Shown here piece after piece: positions 50,315 to 62,050 of a DNA stretch of 64,000 nt. Source of the stretch: Actinosynnema pretiosum (lineage in GTDB: Bacteria; Actinomycetota; Actinomycetes; Mycobacteriales; Pseudonocardiaceae); NCBI RefSeq assembly GCF_024171695.1, contig NZ_JAMTCF010000007.1:124001-188000 (forward strand). The letters run 5' to 3'. The notes beneath the pieces are model-generated. The model made no database searches, was not told the DNA's origin, and worked only from the letters and a program-made list of their open reading frames with translations. How positions within the stretch are numbered: the stretch's first letter is position 1; each line of letters opens with the position of its first letter. Both the position numbers and the translations under genes were made by a program.

Positions 50315-51148
50315 ATGGGCATTCGCAAGTACAAGCCGACGACCCCCGGTCGTCGCGGTGCGAGCGTCTCCGACTTCGCCGAGATCACTCGGTCGACGCC
50401 GGAGAAGTCGCTGGTCCGCCCGCTGCACGGCCGTGGTGGCCGCAACGCTTCGGGCAAGATCACGACGCGGCACAAGGGTGGCGGCCACAAGCGGGCCTAC
50501 CGCCTGATCGACTTCCGCCGCACGGACAAGGACGGCATCCCGGCCAAGGTCGCTCACATCGAGTACGACCCCAACCGCACCGCCCGCATCGCGCTGCTGC
50601 ACTACGTCGACGGCGAGAAGCGCTACATCATCGCCCCGGCCAAGCTGCACCAGGGCGACGTGATCGAGAACGGCCCCAAGGCCGACATCAAGCCGGGCAA
50701 CAACCTGCCGCTCCGGAACATCCCGGTCGGTACCGTTGTCCACGCGATCGAGCTGCGCCCCGGTGGCGGCGCCAAGATCGCGCGTTCCGCGGGTGCGAGC
50801 GTCCAGCTCGTCGCCAAGGACGGCCCGTACGCCCAGCTGCGGATGCCCTCGGGCGAGATCCGCAACGTGGACGTGCGCTGCCGCGCCACGGTCGGCGAGG
50901 TCGGCAACGCGGAGCACCAGAACATCAACTGGGGCAAGGCCGGCCGCATGCGGTGGAAGGGCAAGAAGCCCACCGTCCGCGGTGTCGCCATGAACCCGGT
51001 GGACCACCCCCACGGTGGTGGTGAGGGCAAGACCTCCGGTGGTCGCCACCCGGTCAACCCGGCTGGTAAGCCCGAAGGCCGTACCCGCCGCCGCAAGGCA
51101 AGCGACAGGCTCATCGTCCGGCGTCGTCGCACCGGTAAGAAGCGCTGA
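50315..51148 (+). CDS. rplB: 50S ribosomal protein L2 (uL2), 277 aa
   Basis: Binds domain IV of 23S rRNA near the peptidyl-transferase centre. [40 protein letters not shown] block and the conserved C-terminal [20 protein letters not shown] with the key His are present. Length is normal. Confidence 0.97.
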   Translation: MGIRKYKPTTPGRRGASVSDFAEITRSTPEKSLVRPLHGRGGRNASGKITTRHKGGGHKRAYRLIDFRRTDKDGIPAKVAHIEYDPNRTARIALLHYVDGEKRYIIAPAKLHQGDVIENGPKADIKPGNNLPLRNIPVGTVVHAIELRPGGGAKIARSAGASVQLVAKDGPYAQLRMPSGEIRNVDVRCRATVGEVGNAEHQNINWGKAGRMRWKGKKPTVRGVAMNPVDHPHGGGEGKTSGGRHPVNPAGKPEGRTRRRKASDRLIVRRRRTGKKR

Positions 51149-51166
51149 GCAGGGAGGGAGTGAAGG

Positions 51167-51448
51167 ATGCCTCGCAGCCTGAAGAAGGGCCCCTTCGTGG
51201 ACGACCACCTGCTCAAGAAGGTGGACGTCCTCAACGAGTCGGGTAAGAAGACCGTCATCAAGACCTGGTCCCGCAGGTCGACGATCATCCCCGACATGCT
51301 GGGCCACACGATCGCGGTGCACGACGGCCGCAAGCACGTGCCGGTGTTCGTGACGGAGGCGATGGTCGGGCACAAGCTCGGCGAGTTCGCCCCGACCCGC
51401 ACGTTCAAGGGTCACATCAAGGACGACCGGAAGTCGCGCCGCCGCTAG
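51167..51448 (+). CDS. rpsS: 30S ribosomal protein S19 (uS19), 93 aa
   Basis: [20 protein letters not shown] and [20 protein letters not shown] are canonical. It contacts S13 in the small-subunit head. AGGGAGGG precedes the ATG. Confidence 0.98.
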   Translation: MPRSLKKGPFVDDHLLKKVDVLNESGKKTVIKTWSRRSTIIPDMLGHTIAVHDGRKHVPVFVTEAMVGHKLGEFAPTRTFKGHIKDDRKSRRR

Positions 51449-51483
51449 GCGTCGAACTAGGAAAAGAGCAAGGGGAAGCAGCG

Positions 51484-51885
51484 ATGAACGCCCGTAACGA
51501 AGCCGAAGCGCCGGAGTTCCCGCGCGCCGTGGCTCGGGCTCGCTACGTCCGCGACACGCCCATGAAGGTGCGTCGCGTCGTCGAGCTCATCAGGGGTCGT
51601 AGCGCCAGCGAGGCCCTGGCCGTGCTCCAGTTCGCGCCGCAGGCGGCATCTGAGCCGGTCCGCAAGGTGCTCGCGAGCGCCGTGGCCAACGCCGAGAACA
51701 ACCTGTCCCTGGACCCCGACACCCTCTGGGTCTCGAAGGTCTACGTGGACGAGGGCCCGACCCTCAAGCGGTTCCGCCCGCGCGCCCAGGGCCGCGCCTA
51801 CCGGATCCGCAAGCGGACGAGCCACATCACCGTCGAGGTGGAGAGCCGTCCCAAGAAGACCAGCGCGAAGGGGAGTGCTCGGTAG
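51484..51885 (+). CDS. rplV: 50S ribosomal protein L22 (uL22), 133 aa
   Basis: [20 protein letters not shown] leads into the globular domain. The tunnel beta-hairpin is [20 protein letters not shown], without an insertion of the type that confers macrolide resistance. Its stop overlaps the rpsC start (TAGTG). Confidence 0.97.
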   Translation: MNARNEAEAPEFPRAVARARYVRDTPMKVRRVVELIRGRSASEALAVLQFAPQAASEPVRKVLASAVANAENNLSLDPDTLWVSKVYVDEGPTLKRFRPRAQGRAYRIRKRTSHITVEVESRPKKTSAKGSAR

Positions 51886-52712
51886 TGGGTCAGAAAATCA
51901 ACCCGCACGGCTTCCGGCTGGGGATCACCACCGACTGGAAGTCCCGCTGGTACGCAGACAAGCAGTACGCCGAGTACGTGGCTGAGGATGTCAAGATCCG
52001 CAAGCTGCTCTCGCGCGGCATGGAGCGTGCCGGCATCTCCAAGGTGGAGATCGAGCGCACCCGCGACCGGGTCCGCGTCGACATCCACACCGCCCGGCCG
52101 GGCATCGTCATCGGCCGTCGCGGCGCGGAGGCCGACCGCATCCGCGGTGAGCTGGAGAAGCTCACCAAGAAGCAGGTGCAGCTGAACATCCTCGAGGTCA
52201 AGAACCCCGAGTCGGACGCGCAGCTCGTGGCACAGGGTGTCGCCGAGCAGCTCTCCAACCGCGTCGCCTTCCGCCGCGCGATGCGCAAGGCCATCCAGTC
52301 GGCCATGCGCTCCTCGCAGGTGAAGGGCATCCGCGTGCAGTGCGGCGGTCGCCTCGGCGGCGCCGAGATGTCCCGCTCGGAGCACTACCGCGACGGCCGC
52401 GTGCCGCTGCACACGCTCCGCGCCGACATCGACTACGGCTTCTTCGAGGCCCGCACCACGTTCGGCCGCATCGGCGTCAAGGTGTGGATCTACAAGGGCG
52501 ACGTGGTCGGTGGCATCAGCGCCAAGCGCGAGCGCGACGCGGCCCCCTCGGCCGAGCGCGCGCCTCGGCGCGACCGCGGTGACCGCCCGAACCGGGCCCG
52601 TCGCTCCGGTGCCAGCGGCACCACCGCGACGAGCACCGAGGCCGGTCGTGCCGCGGCTGACGCACAGGCCAGCGACAAGCCGGCCGCGACCGAAGAGAAG
52701 ACGGAGGGCTGA
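51885..52712 (+). CDS. rpsC: 30S ribosomal protein S3 (uS3), 275 aa
   Basis: [20 protein letters not shown], the KH-domain GXXG in [16 protein letters not shown], and the mRNA-entry region [24 protein letters not shown] block are intact. The last 60 residues are a disordered Arg/Ala/Thr tail, long as in other actinobacteria. Start GTG is coupled to rplV. Confidence 0.97.
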   Translation: MGQKINPHGFRLGITTDWKSRWYADKQYAEYVAEDVKIRKLLSRGMERAGISKVEIERTRDRVRVDIHTARPGIVIGRRGAEADRIRGELEKLTKKQVQLNILEVKNPESDAQLVAQGVAEQLSNRVAFRRAMRKAIQSAMRSSQVKGIRVQCGGRLGGAEMSRSEHYRDGRVPLHTLRADIDYGFFEARTTFGRIGVKVWIYKGDVVGGISAKRERDAAPSAERAPRRDRGDRPNRARRSGASGTTATSTEAGRAAADAQASDKPAATEEKTEG

Positions 52713-52715
52713 GTC

Positions 52716-53135
52716 GTGCTCATCCCGCGCAGGGTTAAGCACCGCAAGCAGCACCACCCCGGTCGTTCCGGTGCTGCCAAGGGCGGCACGAGGGTCACCT
52801 TCGGCGAGTTCGGCATCCAGGCTCTGGAGCCCGCCTACGTGACCAACCGGCAGATCGAGTCGGCTCGTATCGCCATCACCCGGCACATCCGCCGCGGTGG
52901 CAAGGTGTGGATCAACATCTTCCCCGACCGCCCGCTGACGAAGAAGCCCGCCGAGACCCGCATGGGTTCCGGTAAGGGTTCTCCGGAGTGGTGGGTGGCC
53001 AACATCAAGCCGGGCCGCGTCCTGTTCGAGATGTCCTTCCCGAACGAGGCAATCGCCCGCGAGGCGCTCCGTCGCGCGATCCACAAGCTGCCGATGAAGT
53101 GCCGCATCGTCACGCGTGAGGGTGGTGACTTCTGA
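52716..53135 (+). CDS. rplP: 50S ribosomal protein L16 (uL16), 139 aa
   Basis: [20 protein letters not shown], then [20 protein letters not shown] and [20 protein letters not shown], all typical. It organises the A-site tRNA elbow region. Start GTG; the stop overlaps rpmC (TGATG). Confidence 0.97.
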   Translation: MLIPRRVKHRKQHHPGRSGAAKGGTRVTFGEFGIQALEPAYVTNRQIESARIAITRHIRRGGKVWINIFPDRPLTKKPAETRMGSGKGSPEWWVANIKPGRVLFEMSFPNEAIAREALRRAIHKLPMKCRIVTREGGDF

Positions 53136-53383
53136 TGGCAGCGGGTACTACCGCTTCCGAGCTGCGCGAGCTGACTGAAGAGGAGCTCGTGCTGCGCCTT
53201 CGGGAGGCCAAGGAGGAGCTGTTCAACCTCCGCTTCCAGATGGCCACCGGGCAGCTCGACAACAACCGCCGCCTGCGCACGGTCCGGAACGAGATCGCTC
53301 GGGTCTACACCGTGATGCGCGAGCGGGAGCTGGGTCTCTCGGCTTCCCCCGATGCGGCTTCCACTGGTGAGGGTGCGGCATGA
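53135..53383 (+). CDS. rpmC: 50S ribosomal protein L29 (uL29), 82 aa
   Basis: [20 protein letters not shown] and [20 protein letters not shown] form the helical hairpin. The C-terminal [12 protein letters not shown] tail is short and variable. The stop overlaps the rpsQ ATG (ATGA). Confidence 0.96.
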   Translation: MAAGTTASELRELTEEELVLRLREAKEELFNLRFQMATGQLDNNRRLRTVRNEIARVYTVMRERELGLSASPDAASTGEGAA

Positions 53384-53661
53384 GCGAGAACGAAGAAGTG
53401 ACCACCGAGGCGCGCAACTACCGCAAGGTCCGCGAGGGCCTCGTCGTGTCCGACAAGATGGACAAGACGATCGTGGTGGCGGTCGAGGACCGCAAGAAGC
53501 ACCGCCGCTACTCGAAGGTCATGCGCTCCACCGCCAAGGTGAAGGCGCACGACGAGCAGAACACCGCTGGCATCGGCGACCGCGTCCTCCTCATGGAGAC
53601 CCGGCCGCTGTCCGCCACCAAGCGGTGGAGGCTCGTCGAGGTCCTCGAGAAGGCCAAGTAA
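53380..53661 (+). CDS. rpsQ: 30S ribosomal protein S17 (uS17), 93 aa
   Basis: [20 protein letters not shown] and [20 protein letters not shown] belong to the OB-fold S17 family. The gene is coupled to rpmC by a 4-nt overlap. It is a primary 16S rRNA binder. Confidence 0.97.
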   Translation: MSENEEVTTEARNYRKVREGLVVSDKMDKTIVVAVEDRKKHRRYSKVMRSTAKVKAHDEQNTAGIGDRVLLMETRPLSATKRWRLVEVLEKAK

Positions 53662-53723
53662 GTCAGACCGAGCCCGTCAGGTCGGAAATCTGGCGGGCCA
53701 GGAATGGTCAAGGAGACAGGTAA

Positions 53724-54092
53724 GTGATCCAGCAGGAGTCGCGGCTCCGGGTCGCCGACAACACCGGTGCGAAGGAAATCCTCTGCATCCGTGTTCTCGG
53801 TGGTTCCGGCCGTCGCTACGCGGGCATCGGGGACATCATCGTCGCCACGGTGAAGCAGGCAATCCCCGGCGCGGGTGTCAAGAAGGGCGACGTGGTCAAG
53901 GCCGTCGTCGTCCGGACCGTCAAGGAGAAGCGCCGTCCCGACGGCTCTTACATCCGATTCGACGAGAACGCCGCTGTGCTCATCAAGAACGACAACGAGC
54001 CGCGCGGCACCCGCATCTTCGGCCCGGTCGGCCGTGAGCTGCGCGACAAGAAGTTCATGAAGATCATCTCGTTGGCGCCGGAGGTGCTCTGA
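53724..54092 (+). CDS. rplN: 50S ribosomal protein L14 (uL14), 122 aa
   Basis: [40 protein letters not shown] and [20 protein letters not shown] are canonical. It forms an intersubunit bridge. Start GTG with AAGGAGACAGG upstream. Confidence 0.98.
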   Translation: MIQQESRLRVADNTGAKEILCIRVLGGSGRRYAGIGDIIVATVKQAIPGAGVKKGDVVKAVVVRTVKEKRRPDGSYIRFDENAAVLIKNDNEPRGTRIFGPVGRELRDKKFMKIISLAPEVL

Positions 54093-54094
54093 CC

Positions 54095-54409
54095 ATGAAG
54101 GTGAAGAAGGGCGACACCGTCGTGGTTATCGCCGGCAAGGACAAGGGTGCTCGGGGCAAGGTCATCCAGGCCTACCCCGCGCTCGACCGCGTCCTGGTCG
54201 AAGGCGTCAACCGCATCAAGAAGCACACCCGGATCACGCAGACCCAGCGCGGCGCGCAGTCGGGCGGCATCGTGACCCAGGAGGCCCCCATCCACGTGTC
54301 CAACGTGATGGTGGTCGACTCCGACGGCAAGCCGACCCGTGTGGGCTACCGGACGAACGACGAGGGCAAGCGGGTCCGCATTTCCCGTCGTAACGGGAAG
54401 GACATCTGA
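54095..54409 (+). CDS. rplX: 50S ribosomal protein L24 (uL24), 104 aa
   Basis: KOW motif in [20 protein letters not shown], then [20 protein letters not shown]. It initiates 50S assembly. Its stop overlaps the rplE ATG (TGATG). Confidence 0.97.
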   Translation: MKVKKGDTVVVIAGKDKGARGKVIQAYPALDRVLVEGVNRIKKHTRITQTQRGAQSGGIVTQEAPIHVSNVMVVDSDGKPTRVGYRTNDEGKRVRISRRNGKDI

Positions 54410-54972
54410 TGACCACCGCTGAGAAGATCACGCCCCGGCTGAAGACCCGCTACCGCGAGGAAATCGCCGGCGAGCTGCAGAAGCAGTTCGAGTACCCCAA
54501 CGTGATGCAGATCCCCGGCGTCGTGAAGGTCGTCGTCAACATGGGTGTCGGCGACGCCGCCCGCGACGGCAAGCTGATCGAGGGCGCCGTGCGCGACCTG
54601 TCGATCATCACCGGCCAGCGCCCCGAGGTCCGCCGCGCCCGCAAGTCGATCGCGCAGTTCAAGCTGCGCGAGGGCATGCCCATCGGCGCCCGCGTCACGC
54701 TGCGCGGCGACCGCATGTGGGAGTTCCTCGACCGCCTGCTGACGATCGCGCTGCCGCGCATCCGCGACTTCCGCGGCCTGTCCGGCAAGCAGTTCGACGG
54801 CAACGGGAACTACACGTTCGGCCTCAACGAGCAGTCGATGTTCCACGAGATCGACCCGGACGCCATCGACCGCCCGCGCGGCATGGACATCACGGTCGTC
54901 ACGACCGCCACCAACGACGAGGAGGGCCGGGCGCTGCTGAAGCACCTGGGCTTCCCGTTCAAGGAGAACTGA
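54409..54972 (+). CDS. rplE: 50S ribosomal protein L5 (uL5), 187 aa
   Basis: [40 protein letters not shown] and [20 protein letters not shown] are standard for L5, which carries 5S rRNA. Coupled to rplX by overlap; rpsN begins 3 nt after its stop. Confidence 0.97.
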   Translation: MTTAEKITPRLKTRYREEIAGELQKQFEYPNVMQIPGVVKVVVNMGVGDAARDGKLIEGAVRDLSIITGQRPEVRRARKSIAQFKLREGMPIGARVTLRGDRMWEFLDRLLTIALPRIRDFRGLSGKQFDGNGNYTFGLNEQSMFHEIDPDAIDRPRGMDITVVTTATNDEEGRALLKHLGFPFKEN

Positions 54973-54975
54973 CAG

Positions 54976-55161
54976 ATGGCCAAGAAGGCTCTGATCAACA
55001 AGGCGGCGGGCAAGCCGAAGTTCAAGGTGCGCGCCTACACCCGCTGCCAGCGCTGCGGTCGTCCGCACTCGGTGTTCCGCAAGTTCGGCCTGTGCCGGAT
55101 CTGCCTGCGCGAGATGGCCCACCGGGGCGAGCTGCCCGGCGTGAGCAAGTCGAGCTGGTAG
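54976..55161 (+). CDS. rpsN: 30S ribosomal protein S14 type Z (uS14), 61 aa
   Basis: The zinc-binding version, with C24/C27 and C40/C43 (RCQRCGRP and LCRICLRE). The short 61-aa length is typical of this form, in contrast to Cys-less S14 paralogues used under zinc limitation. It lies between rplE and rpsH, as expected. Confidence 0.98.
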   Translation: MAKKALINKAAGKPKFKVRAYTRCQRCGRPHSVFRKFGLCRICLREMAHRGELPGVSKSSW

Positions 55162-55227
55162 TTCCGCCTCGGCGGCCGGTTTTTCTCTCTACATCCACTT
55201 CGCTGTAGGCCCGTCCACGACCAGCGC

Positions 55228-55249
55228 CCCGCCCCCGCGAGGGGGCGGG
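55228..55249 (+). other. GC hairpin between rpsN and rpsH
   Basis: CCCGCCCCC-gcga-GGGGGCGGG in a 140-nt gap, the widest in the S10-spc run. It is preceded by a TTTTTCTCTC stretch, so it may be a processing or partial termination site. Confidence 0.5.
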
Positions 55250-55301
55250 CCGCTCGGACCCTGGCTGGGGAACCGCAGCGAGAAAGGTTGACCAGGTCAC
55301 C

Positions 55302-55700
55302 ATGACGATGACCGACCCGATCGCAGACATGCTGACTCGTCTGCGGAACGCGAACTCGGCTTACCACGACAAGGTCGTGATGCCGCACTCGAAGCTGAAG
55401 GCGAACATCGCCGAGATCCTCAAGCGCGAGGGCTACATCGCCAGCTACCGCGACGAGGATGGCGAGGTCGCCAAGAACCTGGTGATCGAGCTGAAGTACG
55501 GCCCGAACCGGGAGCGCAGCATCGCCGGCCTCCGCCGCGTCTCCAAGCCCGGTCTGCGGGTTTACGCGAAGTCGACCAACCTGCCCAAGGTCCTGGGCGG
55601 TCTCGGCGTCGCGATCATCTCGACCTCTGGTGGTCTGCTGACCGACCGCCAGGCCAACAAGCAGGGCGTGGGCGGAGAAGTCCTCGCCTACGTCTGGTAG
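55302..55700 (+). CDS. rpsH: 30S ribosomal protein S8 (uS8), 132 aa
   Basis: [40 protein letters not shown] and the C-terminal [20 protein letters not shown] are canonical. S8 is a central 16S rRNA binder and represses the spc operon in E. coli. Confidence 0.98.
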   Translation: MTMTDPIADMLTRLRNANSAYHDKVVMPHSKLKANIAEILKREGYIASYRDEDGEVAKNLVIELKYGPNRERSIAGLRRVSKPGLRVYAKSTNLPKVLGGLGVAIISTSGGLLTDRQANKQGVGGEVLAYVW

Positions 55701-55717
55701 AAGGGGGGACTGAAGGC

Positions 55718-56257
55718 ATGTCGCGCATCGGAAAGCTGCCGATCACCGTCCCCTCCGGGGTCGACGTGAACATCGACGGCCAGGCCGTCAGCGTGAAGGG
55801 GCCGAAGGGCACCCTGAACCTGACGATCGCCGAGCCGATCACCCTCGAGAAGGCCGACGACGGCACCATCGAGGTCAAGCGCCCGAACGACGAGCGCCGC
55901 AGCCGCTCGCTCCACGGCCTGTCCCGCACCCTGGTGCAGAACATGGTCGTCGGCGTGACGCAGGGCTACGAGAAGAAGATGGAGATCCACGGCGTCGGTT
56001 ACCGCGTGGCTCTCAAGGGCTCGGACCTCGAGTTCGCCCTGGGCTACAGCCACCCGGTGAAGGTCGAGGCCCCCGCGGGCATCACCTTCGCGGTGGAGAC
56101 GCCGACCCGCTTCTCGGTGGCGGGCATCGACAAGCAGCTCGTCGGCGAGGTCGCCGCCAACATCCGCAAGCTGCGCAAGCCCGACCCGTACAAGGGCAAG
56201 GGCGTGCGCTACTCGGGTGAGAAGATCCGCCGCAAGGTCGGAAAGACGGGTAAGTGA
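55718..56257 (+). CDS. rplF: 50S ribosomal protein L6 (uL6), 179 aa
   Basis: [40 protein letters not shown], and the C-terminal [20 protein letters not shown] are typical of the duplicated L6 fold near the sarcin-ricin loop. rplR starts 1 nt after its stop. Confidence 0.97.
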   Translation: MSRIGKLPITVPSGVDVNIDGQAVSVKGPKGTLNLTIAEPITLEKADDGTIEVKRPNDERRSRSLHGLSRTLVQNMVVGVTQGYEKKMEIHGVGYRVALKGSDLEFALGYSHPVKVEAPAGITFAVETPTRFSVAGIDKQLVGEVAANIRKLRKPDPYKGKGVRYSGEKIRRKVGKTGK

Positions 56258-56258
56258 C

Positions 56259-56657
56259 ATGAGCGAGACTGCAACGAAGCGCAAGCCGGTGGGCAAGGAC
56301 ATCTCGACCACCCGCCGCATCGCGAAGACCCGCCGTCACTTCCGCCTCCGCAAGAAGGTCAGCGGCACCGCGGAGCGCCCGCGCCTGGTCGTGCACCGCT
56401 CGTCGAAGCACATCACCGTGCAGATCATCGACGACCTCGCCGGCCACACCCTGGCGGCTGCCTCCTCGGTCGAGGCGGACGTCCGGGCGATCGACGGCGA
56501 CAAGAAGGCTCGCGCCGCCAAGGTCGGTCAGCTGGCCGCGGCCCGCGCCAAGGACGCTGGCATCAGCAAGGTGGTGTTCGACCGCGGTGGCAACGCCTAC
56601 CACGGCCGGATCGCCGCTCTCGCGGATGCCGCCCGCGAGGCGGGGCTGGAGTTCTGA
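56259..56657 (+). CDS. rplR: 50S ribosomal protein L18 (uL18), 132 aa
   Basis: Start ATG 56259 ([20 protein letters not shown]); a longer frame inside rplF is not the gene. [20 protein letters not shown] and [20 protein letters not shown] are standard. It binds 5S rRNA together with L5. Confidence 0.97.
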   Translation: MSETATKRKPVGKDISTTRRIAKTRRHFRLRKKVSGTAERPRLVVHRSSKHITVQIIDDLAGHTLAAASSVEADVRAIDGDKKARAAKVGQLAAARAKDAGISKVVFDRGGNAYHGRIAALADAAREAGLEF

Positions 56658-56691
56658 CAATGATCATCACCGGAATTGAGAGGGACGCCTG

Positions 56692-57297
56692 ATGCCAGGA
56701 CGCACGCGTCGCGAAGGCGGCGGGGGCGAGCGCGGAGAGCGCCGCGACCGTCGTGACGGCGGCCGCGGCGGCGCGGCCCAGGAGAAGACCCCGCACCTGG
56801 AGCGCGTTGTCGCGATCAACCGCGTCTCCAAGGTCGTCAAGGGTGGTCGCCGCTTCAGCTTCACGGCCCTCGTGGTCGTGGGCGACGGCGACGGCATGGT
56901 GGGCGTCGGCTACGGCAAGGCCAAGGAAGTTCCGGCCGCCATCGCCAAGGGCGTCGAGGAGGCGAAGAAGAACTTCTTCCGCGTCCCCCGCATCGCGGGC
57001 ACCATCCCCCACCCGGTCCAGGGTGAGAAGGCGGCCGGTGTCGTGCTGCTGCGCCCGGCCTCGGCCGGTACCGGTGTCATCGCCGGTGGCGCCGTCCGCG
57101 CGGTGCTGGAGTGCGCCGGTGTCCACGACGTGCTGAGCAAGTCGCTGGGCTCCGACAACGCCATCAACATCGTGCACGCCACCGTGGCGGCCCTGAAGGG
57201 CCTCCAGCGTCCCGAGGAGGTGGCCGCCCGCCGCGGTCTCCCGCTCGAGGACGTCGCTCCCGCAGGCATGCTCCGCGCCCGCGCAGGGGCGGTGTGA
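56692..57297 (+). CDS. rpsE: 30S ribosomal protein S5 (uS5), 201 aa
   Basis: A Gly/Arg-rich N-terminal extension (residues 1-35) precedes the double-stranded RNA-binding domain ([20 protein letters not shown]). The spectinomycin-site loop and the C-terminal [20 protein letters not shown] are present. rpmD begins 2 nt after the stop. Confidence 0.97.
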   Translation: MPGRTRREGGGGERGERRDRRDGGRGGAAQEKTPHLERVVAINRVSKVVKGGRRFSFTALVVVGDGDGMVGVGYGKAKEVPAAIAKGVEEAKKNFFRVPRIAGTIPHPVQGEKAAGVVLLRPASAGTGVIAGGAVRAVLECAGVHDVLSKSLGSDNAINIVHATVAALKGLQRPEEVAARRGLPLEDVAPAGMLRARAGAV

Positions 57298-57299
57298 CC

Positions 57300-57485
57300 A
57301 TGGCACAGCTCAAGGTCACCCAGGTGAAGAGCACCATCGGTACCAAGCACAACCACCGGGAGTCCATGCGGACCCTGGGGCTGCGCAAGATCCGCCAGTC
57401 GGTGGTCCGCGAGGACACGCCGCAGGTGCGCGGGCTCATCCACGCCGTGCGCCACCTGGTGGTCGTCGAGGAGGTCCAGTCGTGA
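57300..57485 (+). CDS. rpmD: 50S ribosomal protein L30 (uL30), 61 aa
   Basis: ATG 57300 ([20 protein letters not shown]), then [20 protein letters not shown], the standard small L30. The stop overlaps the rplO GTG (GTGA). Confidence 0.96.
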   Translation: MAQLKVTQVKSTIGTKHNHRESMRTLGLRKIRQSVVREDTPQVRGLIHAVRHLVVVEEVQS

Positions 57486-57925
57486 CCATCAAGATCCATG
57501 ACCTGAGGCCGGCCCCCGGCGCCAAGACCAAGAAGACCCGCGTGGGTCGTGGTGAGGGCTCCAAGGGCAAGACCGCCGGTCGCGGCACCAAGGGCACCGG
57601 AGCGCGGAAGAACGTCTCGCCGCGCTTCGAGGGTGGCCAGATGCCGCTGCACATGCGCCTGCCCAAGCTCAAGGGCTTCCGCAACCCGTTCCGCACCGAG
57701 TACCAGGTCGTGAACGTGGCCGACCTCGCCCGCCTGTTCCCCAAGGGCGGCCGGGTCGACGTGGACGCGCTCATCAACGCCGGCCTCGTTCGCAAGAACG
57801 AGCTGGTGAAGGTGCTGGGCGACGGCGACATCAACGGCGTCAAGCTCGACGTCGTCGCCAACAAGTTCTCGGGCAGCGCGGTCGAGAAGATCGCCGCCGC
57901 CGGTGGCACCACCACCGTGCTCTGA
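57482..57925 (+). CDS. rplO: 50S ribosomal protein L15 (uL15), 147 aa
   Basis: The basic Gly-rich N-terminus ([20 protein letters not shown]) inserts into 23S rRNA, and the globular C-terminal half begins at [17 protein letters not shown]. Start GTG is coupled to rpmD. It is the last gene before a strong terminator, which separates it from secY. Confidence 0.97.
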   Translation: MTIKIHDLRPAPGAKTKKTRVGRGEGSKGKTAGRGTKGTGARKNVSPRFEGGQMPLHMRLPKLKGFRNPFRTEYQVVNVADLARLFPKGGRVDVDALINAGLVRKNELVKVLGDGDINGVKLDVVANKFSGSAVEKIAAAGGTTTVL

Positions 57926-57966
57926 GCTTCGGCTCTGACACGGGCGTGTGACGCCTGAACTGCTGA

Positions 57967-57998
57967 ACGGCCCCCGGAGTTCCGACTCCGGGGGCCGT
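57967..57998 (+). terminator. Terminator after rplO
   Basis: ACGGCCCCCGGAGT-tccg-ACTCCGGGGGCCGT, a perfect 14-bp stem followed by TCTG. Confidence 0.85.
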
Positions 57999-58279
57999 TC
58001 TGCTGTCCGGGTTCGGGCCGTTCCGCGCCTGATCCGGGCCCGCTGATCGTCGACCACCACCCCCAGGGGTGACATTTGGATGACTTCTGCGCCGCTAGCA
58101 GGTGCGCGCGAAACGCGGCACCCCTGTTCGCCGTCCCACTTCGCGAGCCTGTTCGCGATGGGCGTAACCAGCGGCTACGCTCCCCGAACTTGATCCATTC
58201 GGGGGCTTGCCGGTCACCGGTGCCGATCGGGTAGTAAGTGTGGGGGATGACTGGATGCGGTGACCGGCCCGGCGGCTGT

Positions 58280-58285
58280 TAAAGT
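58280..58285 (+). promoter_or_regulatory. Candidate -10 of the secY promoter
   Basis: TAAAGT fits TAnnnT. No good -35 is seen at 17-18 nt. The leader to secY would be about 150 nt. The 520-nt gap from rplO, with its terminator, shows secY is transcribed separately. Confidence 0.4.
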
Positions 58286-58444
58286 CGCGGGCTGTACCCG
58301 GATGGTTCCGGGTCGGTCGCGGCTACCCGTCGCTTCCACCACCGCCGGCCCTGTCCGGCGGGAGCCCACAAGACCGTGCCGGCAAAACGGCCGGTACCGC
58401 AGGATGCCGACCCACGCGGGGCGGCAACGCTGATGGAGGTTCGC

Positions 58445-59755
<1,311 letters not shown>

Positions 59756-60307
59756 ATGCGACTCGTTCTCGTCGGCCCGCCCGGAGCGGGCAAGGGCACG
59801 CAGGCCAAGAATCTCAGCGCCGCGCTCGCCGTGCCGCACATCTCCACGGGGGACCTGTTCCGCGCGCACATCAGCGAGCAGACCCCGCTCGGCCAGGAGG
59901 TCCAGGAGTACCTGGACGCCGGCGAGCTCGTGCCCGACGAGGTGACGAACAAGATGGTGCGCGAGCGCCTCGCCGAGCCGGACGCCGCGAACGGCTTCCT
60001 GCTCGACGGGTTCCCGCGCAACGTCGCCCAGGCGGACGTCCTCGGCGCCCTGCTCGGCTCCGAGGGCCACGAGCTGGACGCCGTGCTGGAGTTCCGGATC
60101 GACGAGGAGATCGTCGTCGAGCGGCTGCTCGCCCGAGGGCGCGCCGACGACAAGGAAGACGTCATCCGGCACCGCCAGCAGGTCTACCGCACCGAGACGG
60201 CGCCGCTGCTGGAGTACTACTCCCGCATCGTCGTCACGATCGACGCGGTCGGCGACGTGACCGAGATCAGCGAGCGGGCGCTGGCCGCGCTGCGCGGCGA
60301 GAAGTGA
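59756..60307 (+). CDS. adk: Adenylate kinase, short-LID form, 183 aa
   Basis: P-loop [11 protein letters not shown] at residues 7-17, [10 protein letters not shown] and the NMP-binding region [15 protein letters not shown]. The LID is reduced to [15 protein letters not shown], without the zinc-finger insert, as in mycobacteria. It converts ATP + AMP to 2 ADP. No spacer from secY; its stop overlaps a possible upstream start of map. Confidence 0.97.
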   Translation: MRLVLVGPPGAGKGTQAKNLSAALAVPHISTGDLFRAHISEQTPLGQEVQEYLDAGELVPDEVTNKMVRERLAEPDAANGFLLDGFPRNVAQADVLGALLGSEGHELDAVLEFRIDEEIVVERLLARGRADDKEDVIRHRQQVYRTETAPLLEYYSRIVVTIDAVGDVTEISERALAALRGEK

Positions 60308-60360
60308 CCGGTGGACTGCTCGATGCCCTCCGGCGAATCGCACCAGGCGGTCGTGACCGC

Positions 60361-61137
60361 ATGATCGAGATCAAGACCCGCGGCCAGCTGGAGGCCATGC
60401 GCGCCTCCGGCCTGGTCGTGGCGAAGGCGCTGACCCTGATGGCCGCGCACGCCAAGGCCGGGGTCAGCACGGCCGAGCTGGACCAGCTCGCCGAGCAGAC
60501 CATCCGCGACGCGGGCGCCGTGCCGAGCTTCAAGGGCTACCACGGGTTCCCGGCGAGCATCTGCGCGTCGGTCAACCAGCAGGTGGTCCACGGCATCCCC
60601 AGCCGCACCCAGATCCTCGCGGACGGCGACCTGCTGTCGATCGACTGCGGCGCGATCCTGGACGGCTGGCACGGCGACTCGGCGCTCACCGTCCCGATCG
60701 GGACGGTCACCGAGGCGGAGCTGAAGCTGTCCGAGGCGACCAGGACCTCGATGCTCGCGGGCATCGAGGCGGCGGTCGCGGGCGCGAAGCTGTCGGACAT
60801 CTCGTTCGCCATCGAGTCCGAGACGATCGCCGCGGGCGAGCGCGACGGCATCGAGTACGGGATCGTCGACGGGTACGGCGGCCACGGCATCGGCACCAAG
60901 ATGCACATGGACCCGTTCCTGCCGAACTACGGCAAGCCCGGCAAGGGCCCCCGGCTCAAGCCCGGCATGGCGATCGCCATCGAGCCGATGCTGACCCTGG
61001 GCACGGACCAGACGGTGGAGCTGTCGGACGGCTGGACGGTCGTCACGTCGGACAAGTCGAAGGCCGCGCACTGGGAGCACAGCGTGGCCATCACGGAGGA
61101 CGGCCCCTGGGTGCTGACGGCGCCCGAGGAGGGCTGA
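60361..61137 (+). CDS. map: Methionine aminopeptidase type I, 258 aa
   Basis: Removes N-terminal Met from new proteins. Metal ligands are visible in SIDCGAILDGWHGDSALT (two Asp), GHGIGTKMH (His), AIEPMLTLG (Glu) and WEHSVAIT (Glu). The substrate-pocket His is in YHGFPASICASVNQQVVHGI. I start at ATG 60361 (MIEIKTRGQLEAM), which matches the usual N-terminus. GTG 60304, overlapping the adk stop, is an alternative that would add 19 residues. A perfect terminator follows. Confidence 0.95.
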   Translation: MIEIKTRGQLEAMRASGLVVAKALTLMAAHAKAGVSTAELDQLAEQTIRDAGAVPSFKGYHGFPASICASVNQQVVHGIPSRTQILADGDLLSIDCGAILDGWHGDSALTVPIGTVTEAELKLSEATRTSMLAGIEAAVAGAKLSDISFAIESETIAAGERDGIEYGIVDGYGGHGIGTKMHMDPFLPNYGKPGKGPRLKPGMAIAIEPMLTLGTDQTVELSDGWTVVTSDKSKAAHWEHSVAITEDGPWVLTAPEEG

Positions 61138-61153
61138 GAACCCCGGTCGTGCG

Positions 61154-61187
61154 AGCGGCCCCCGACCTCTCGAGGTCGGGGGCCGCT
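61154..61187 (+). terminator. Terminator of secY-adk-map
   Basis: AGCGGCCCCCGACCTC and GAGGTCGGGGGCCGCT form a perfect 16-bp arm pair with a minimal loop. Confidence 0.85.
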
Positions 61188-61225
61188 CCGCGTTCTGAGC
61201 CGCGTTCTCCGGGGCGCGCGCGGCG

Positions 61226-61357
61226 CTAGGCCGCCTCGTGCCCGGCCGCGTCGCACTCGCCGGGCGCGCAGCCCGCAGGGCACCTGCGCGCGGCCAGCCC
61301 GGTGGTCAGCAGGGCGCAGGACGCGATCCCGGCGAGCAGCAGTGCAGTGGTCAGCAC
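61226..61357 (-). CDS. Small Cys-containing membrane peptide, 43 aa
   Basis: GTG at 61357 has AGGGAGG 7 nt upstream, one of the better ribosome-binding sites nearby. The peptide has a hydrophobic N-terminal helix (LTTALLLAGIASCALLTTGL) and then RRCPAGCAPGECD with three Cys in a short Gly/Pro context. It could be a membrane peptide that binds metal or forms disulfides. I do not recognise a family. It is transcribed alone, convergent with map. Confidence 0.5.
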   Translation of the reverse strand: MLTTALLLAGIASCALLTTGLAARRCPAGCAPGECDAAGHEAA

Positions 61358-61539
61358 GGGGTCCACCTCCCTCGGGACGCGTGCGGTCCCGGTAGGGGTA
61401 TTCCACCGGATGCTTCACCCGGACGTGGACCGAACAGTCCCGCTGTCACACCAACGGGTTAAGGGGGGTGGGGTTTCTTCCCCCTCAGACGGGGGCTACC
61501 TGGATACCGCGCGGGGCCGGGGGCCTCCACCATGGAGCT

Positions 61540-62016
61540 GTGATCGAACCCGTGAAGCCCGAGGACATCAGGGTCTCGGACAAGGACCGCGAGCAGGTCC
61601 AGGACTTCCTCCGGCGCGCCCACGTGGAGGGCTCCCTCGACGTGGCCGAGTTCGACGAGCGGGTCGGGGAGGCGCTGCGCGCCAGGACGCGCGGGGACCT
61701 CGCCCGGCTCATCGCGGACCTGCCGGTGCCGGACACCGAGCCGCTCGACTTCCGCCCGCGACCGCCCGCGCCCGCGCCGTCCGCCGGCTACCCGAGGCCC
61801 GACTCGAGGTACCACCGCGTGCTGCGGGTGCTCACCCAGGTCTGGCTGGCGGTGAGCGCGCTGAACTTCGTCGTCTGGCTGCTGGTGAACATCTCCGACT
61901 TCATCGACGGGCACGGGCTCGACTACCCCTGGTTCCTCTGGTTCACCGCGCCCCTCGGCGCCGCGCTGGGCGCGCTGTGGTGGCTGGCGCCCCGCGAGCA
62001 TCGGGCGCGGGGGTAG
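61540..62016 (+). CDS. DUF1707 membrane protein, 158 aa
   Basis: The N-terminal DUF1707 domain is clear: IRVSDKDREQVQDFLRRAHV, EGSLDVAEFDERVGEALRAR and TRGDLARLIADLP (residues 8-65). After a Pro-rich linker there are two membrane helices (VLTQVWLAVSALNFVVWLLV and FTAPLGAALGALWWLA), the 2TM arrangement common in actinobacteria. Start GTG 61540 is close to GGAG; GTG 61552 is an alternative. Function unknown. It is tandem with another DUF1707 gene. Confidence 0.85.
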   Translation: MIEPVKPEDIRVSDKDREQVQDFLRRAHVEGSLDVAEFDERVGEALRARTRGDLARLIADLPVPDTEPLDFRPRPPAPAPSAGYPRPDSRYHRVLRVLTQVWLAVSALNFVVWLLVNISDFIDGHGLDYPWFLWFTAPLGAALGALWWLAPREHRARG

Positions 62017-62050
62017 CTTCGGGGGCAGCAGCTGAGGGGACGGGGGAGCG

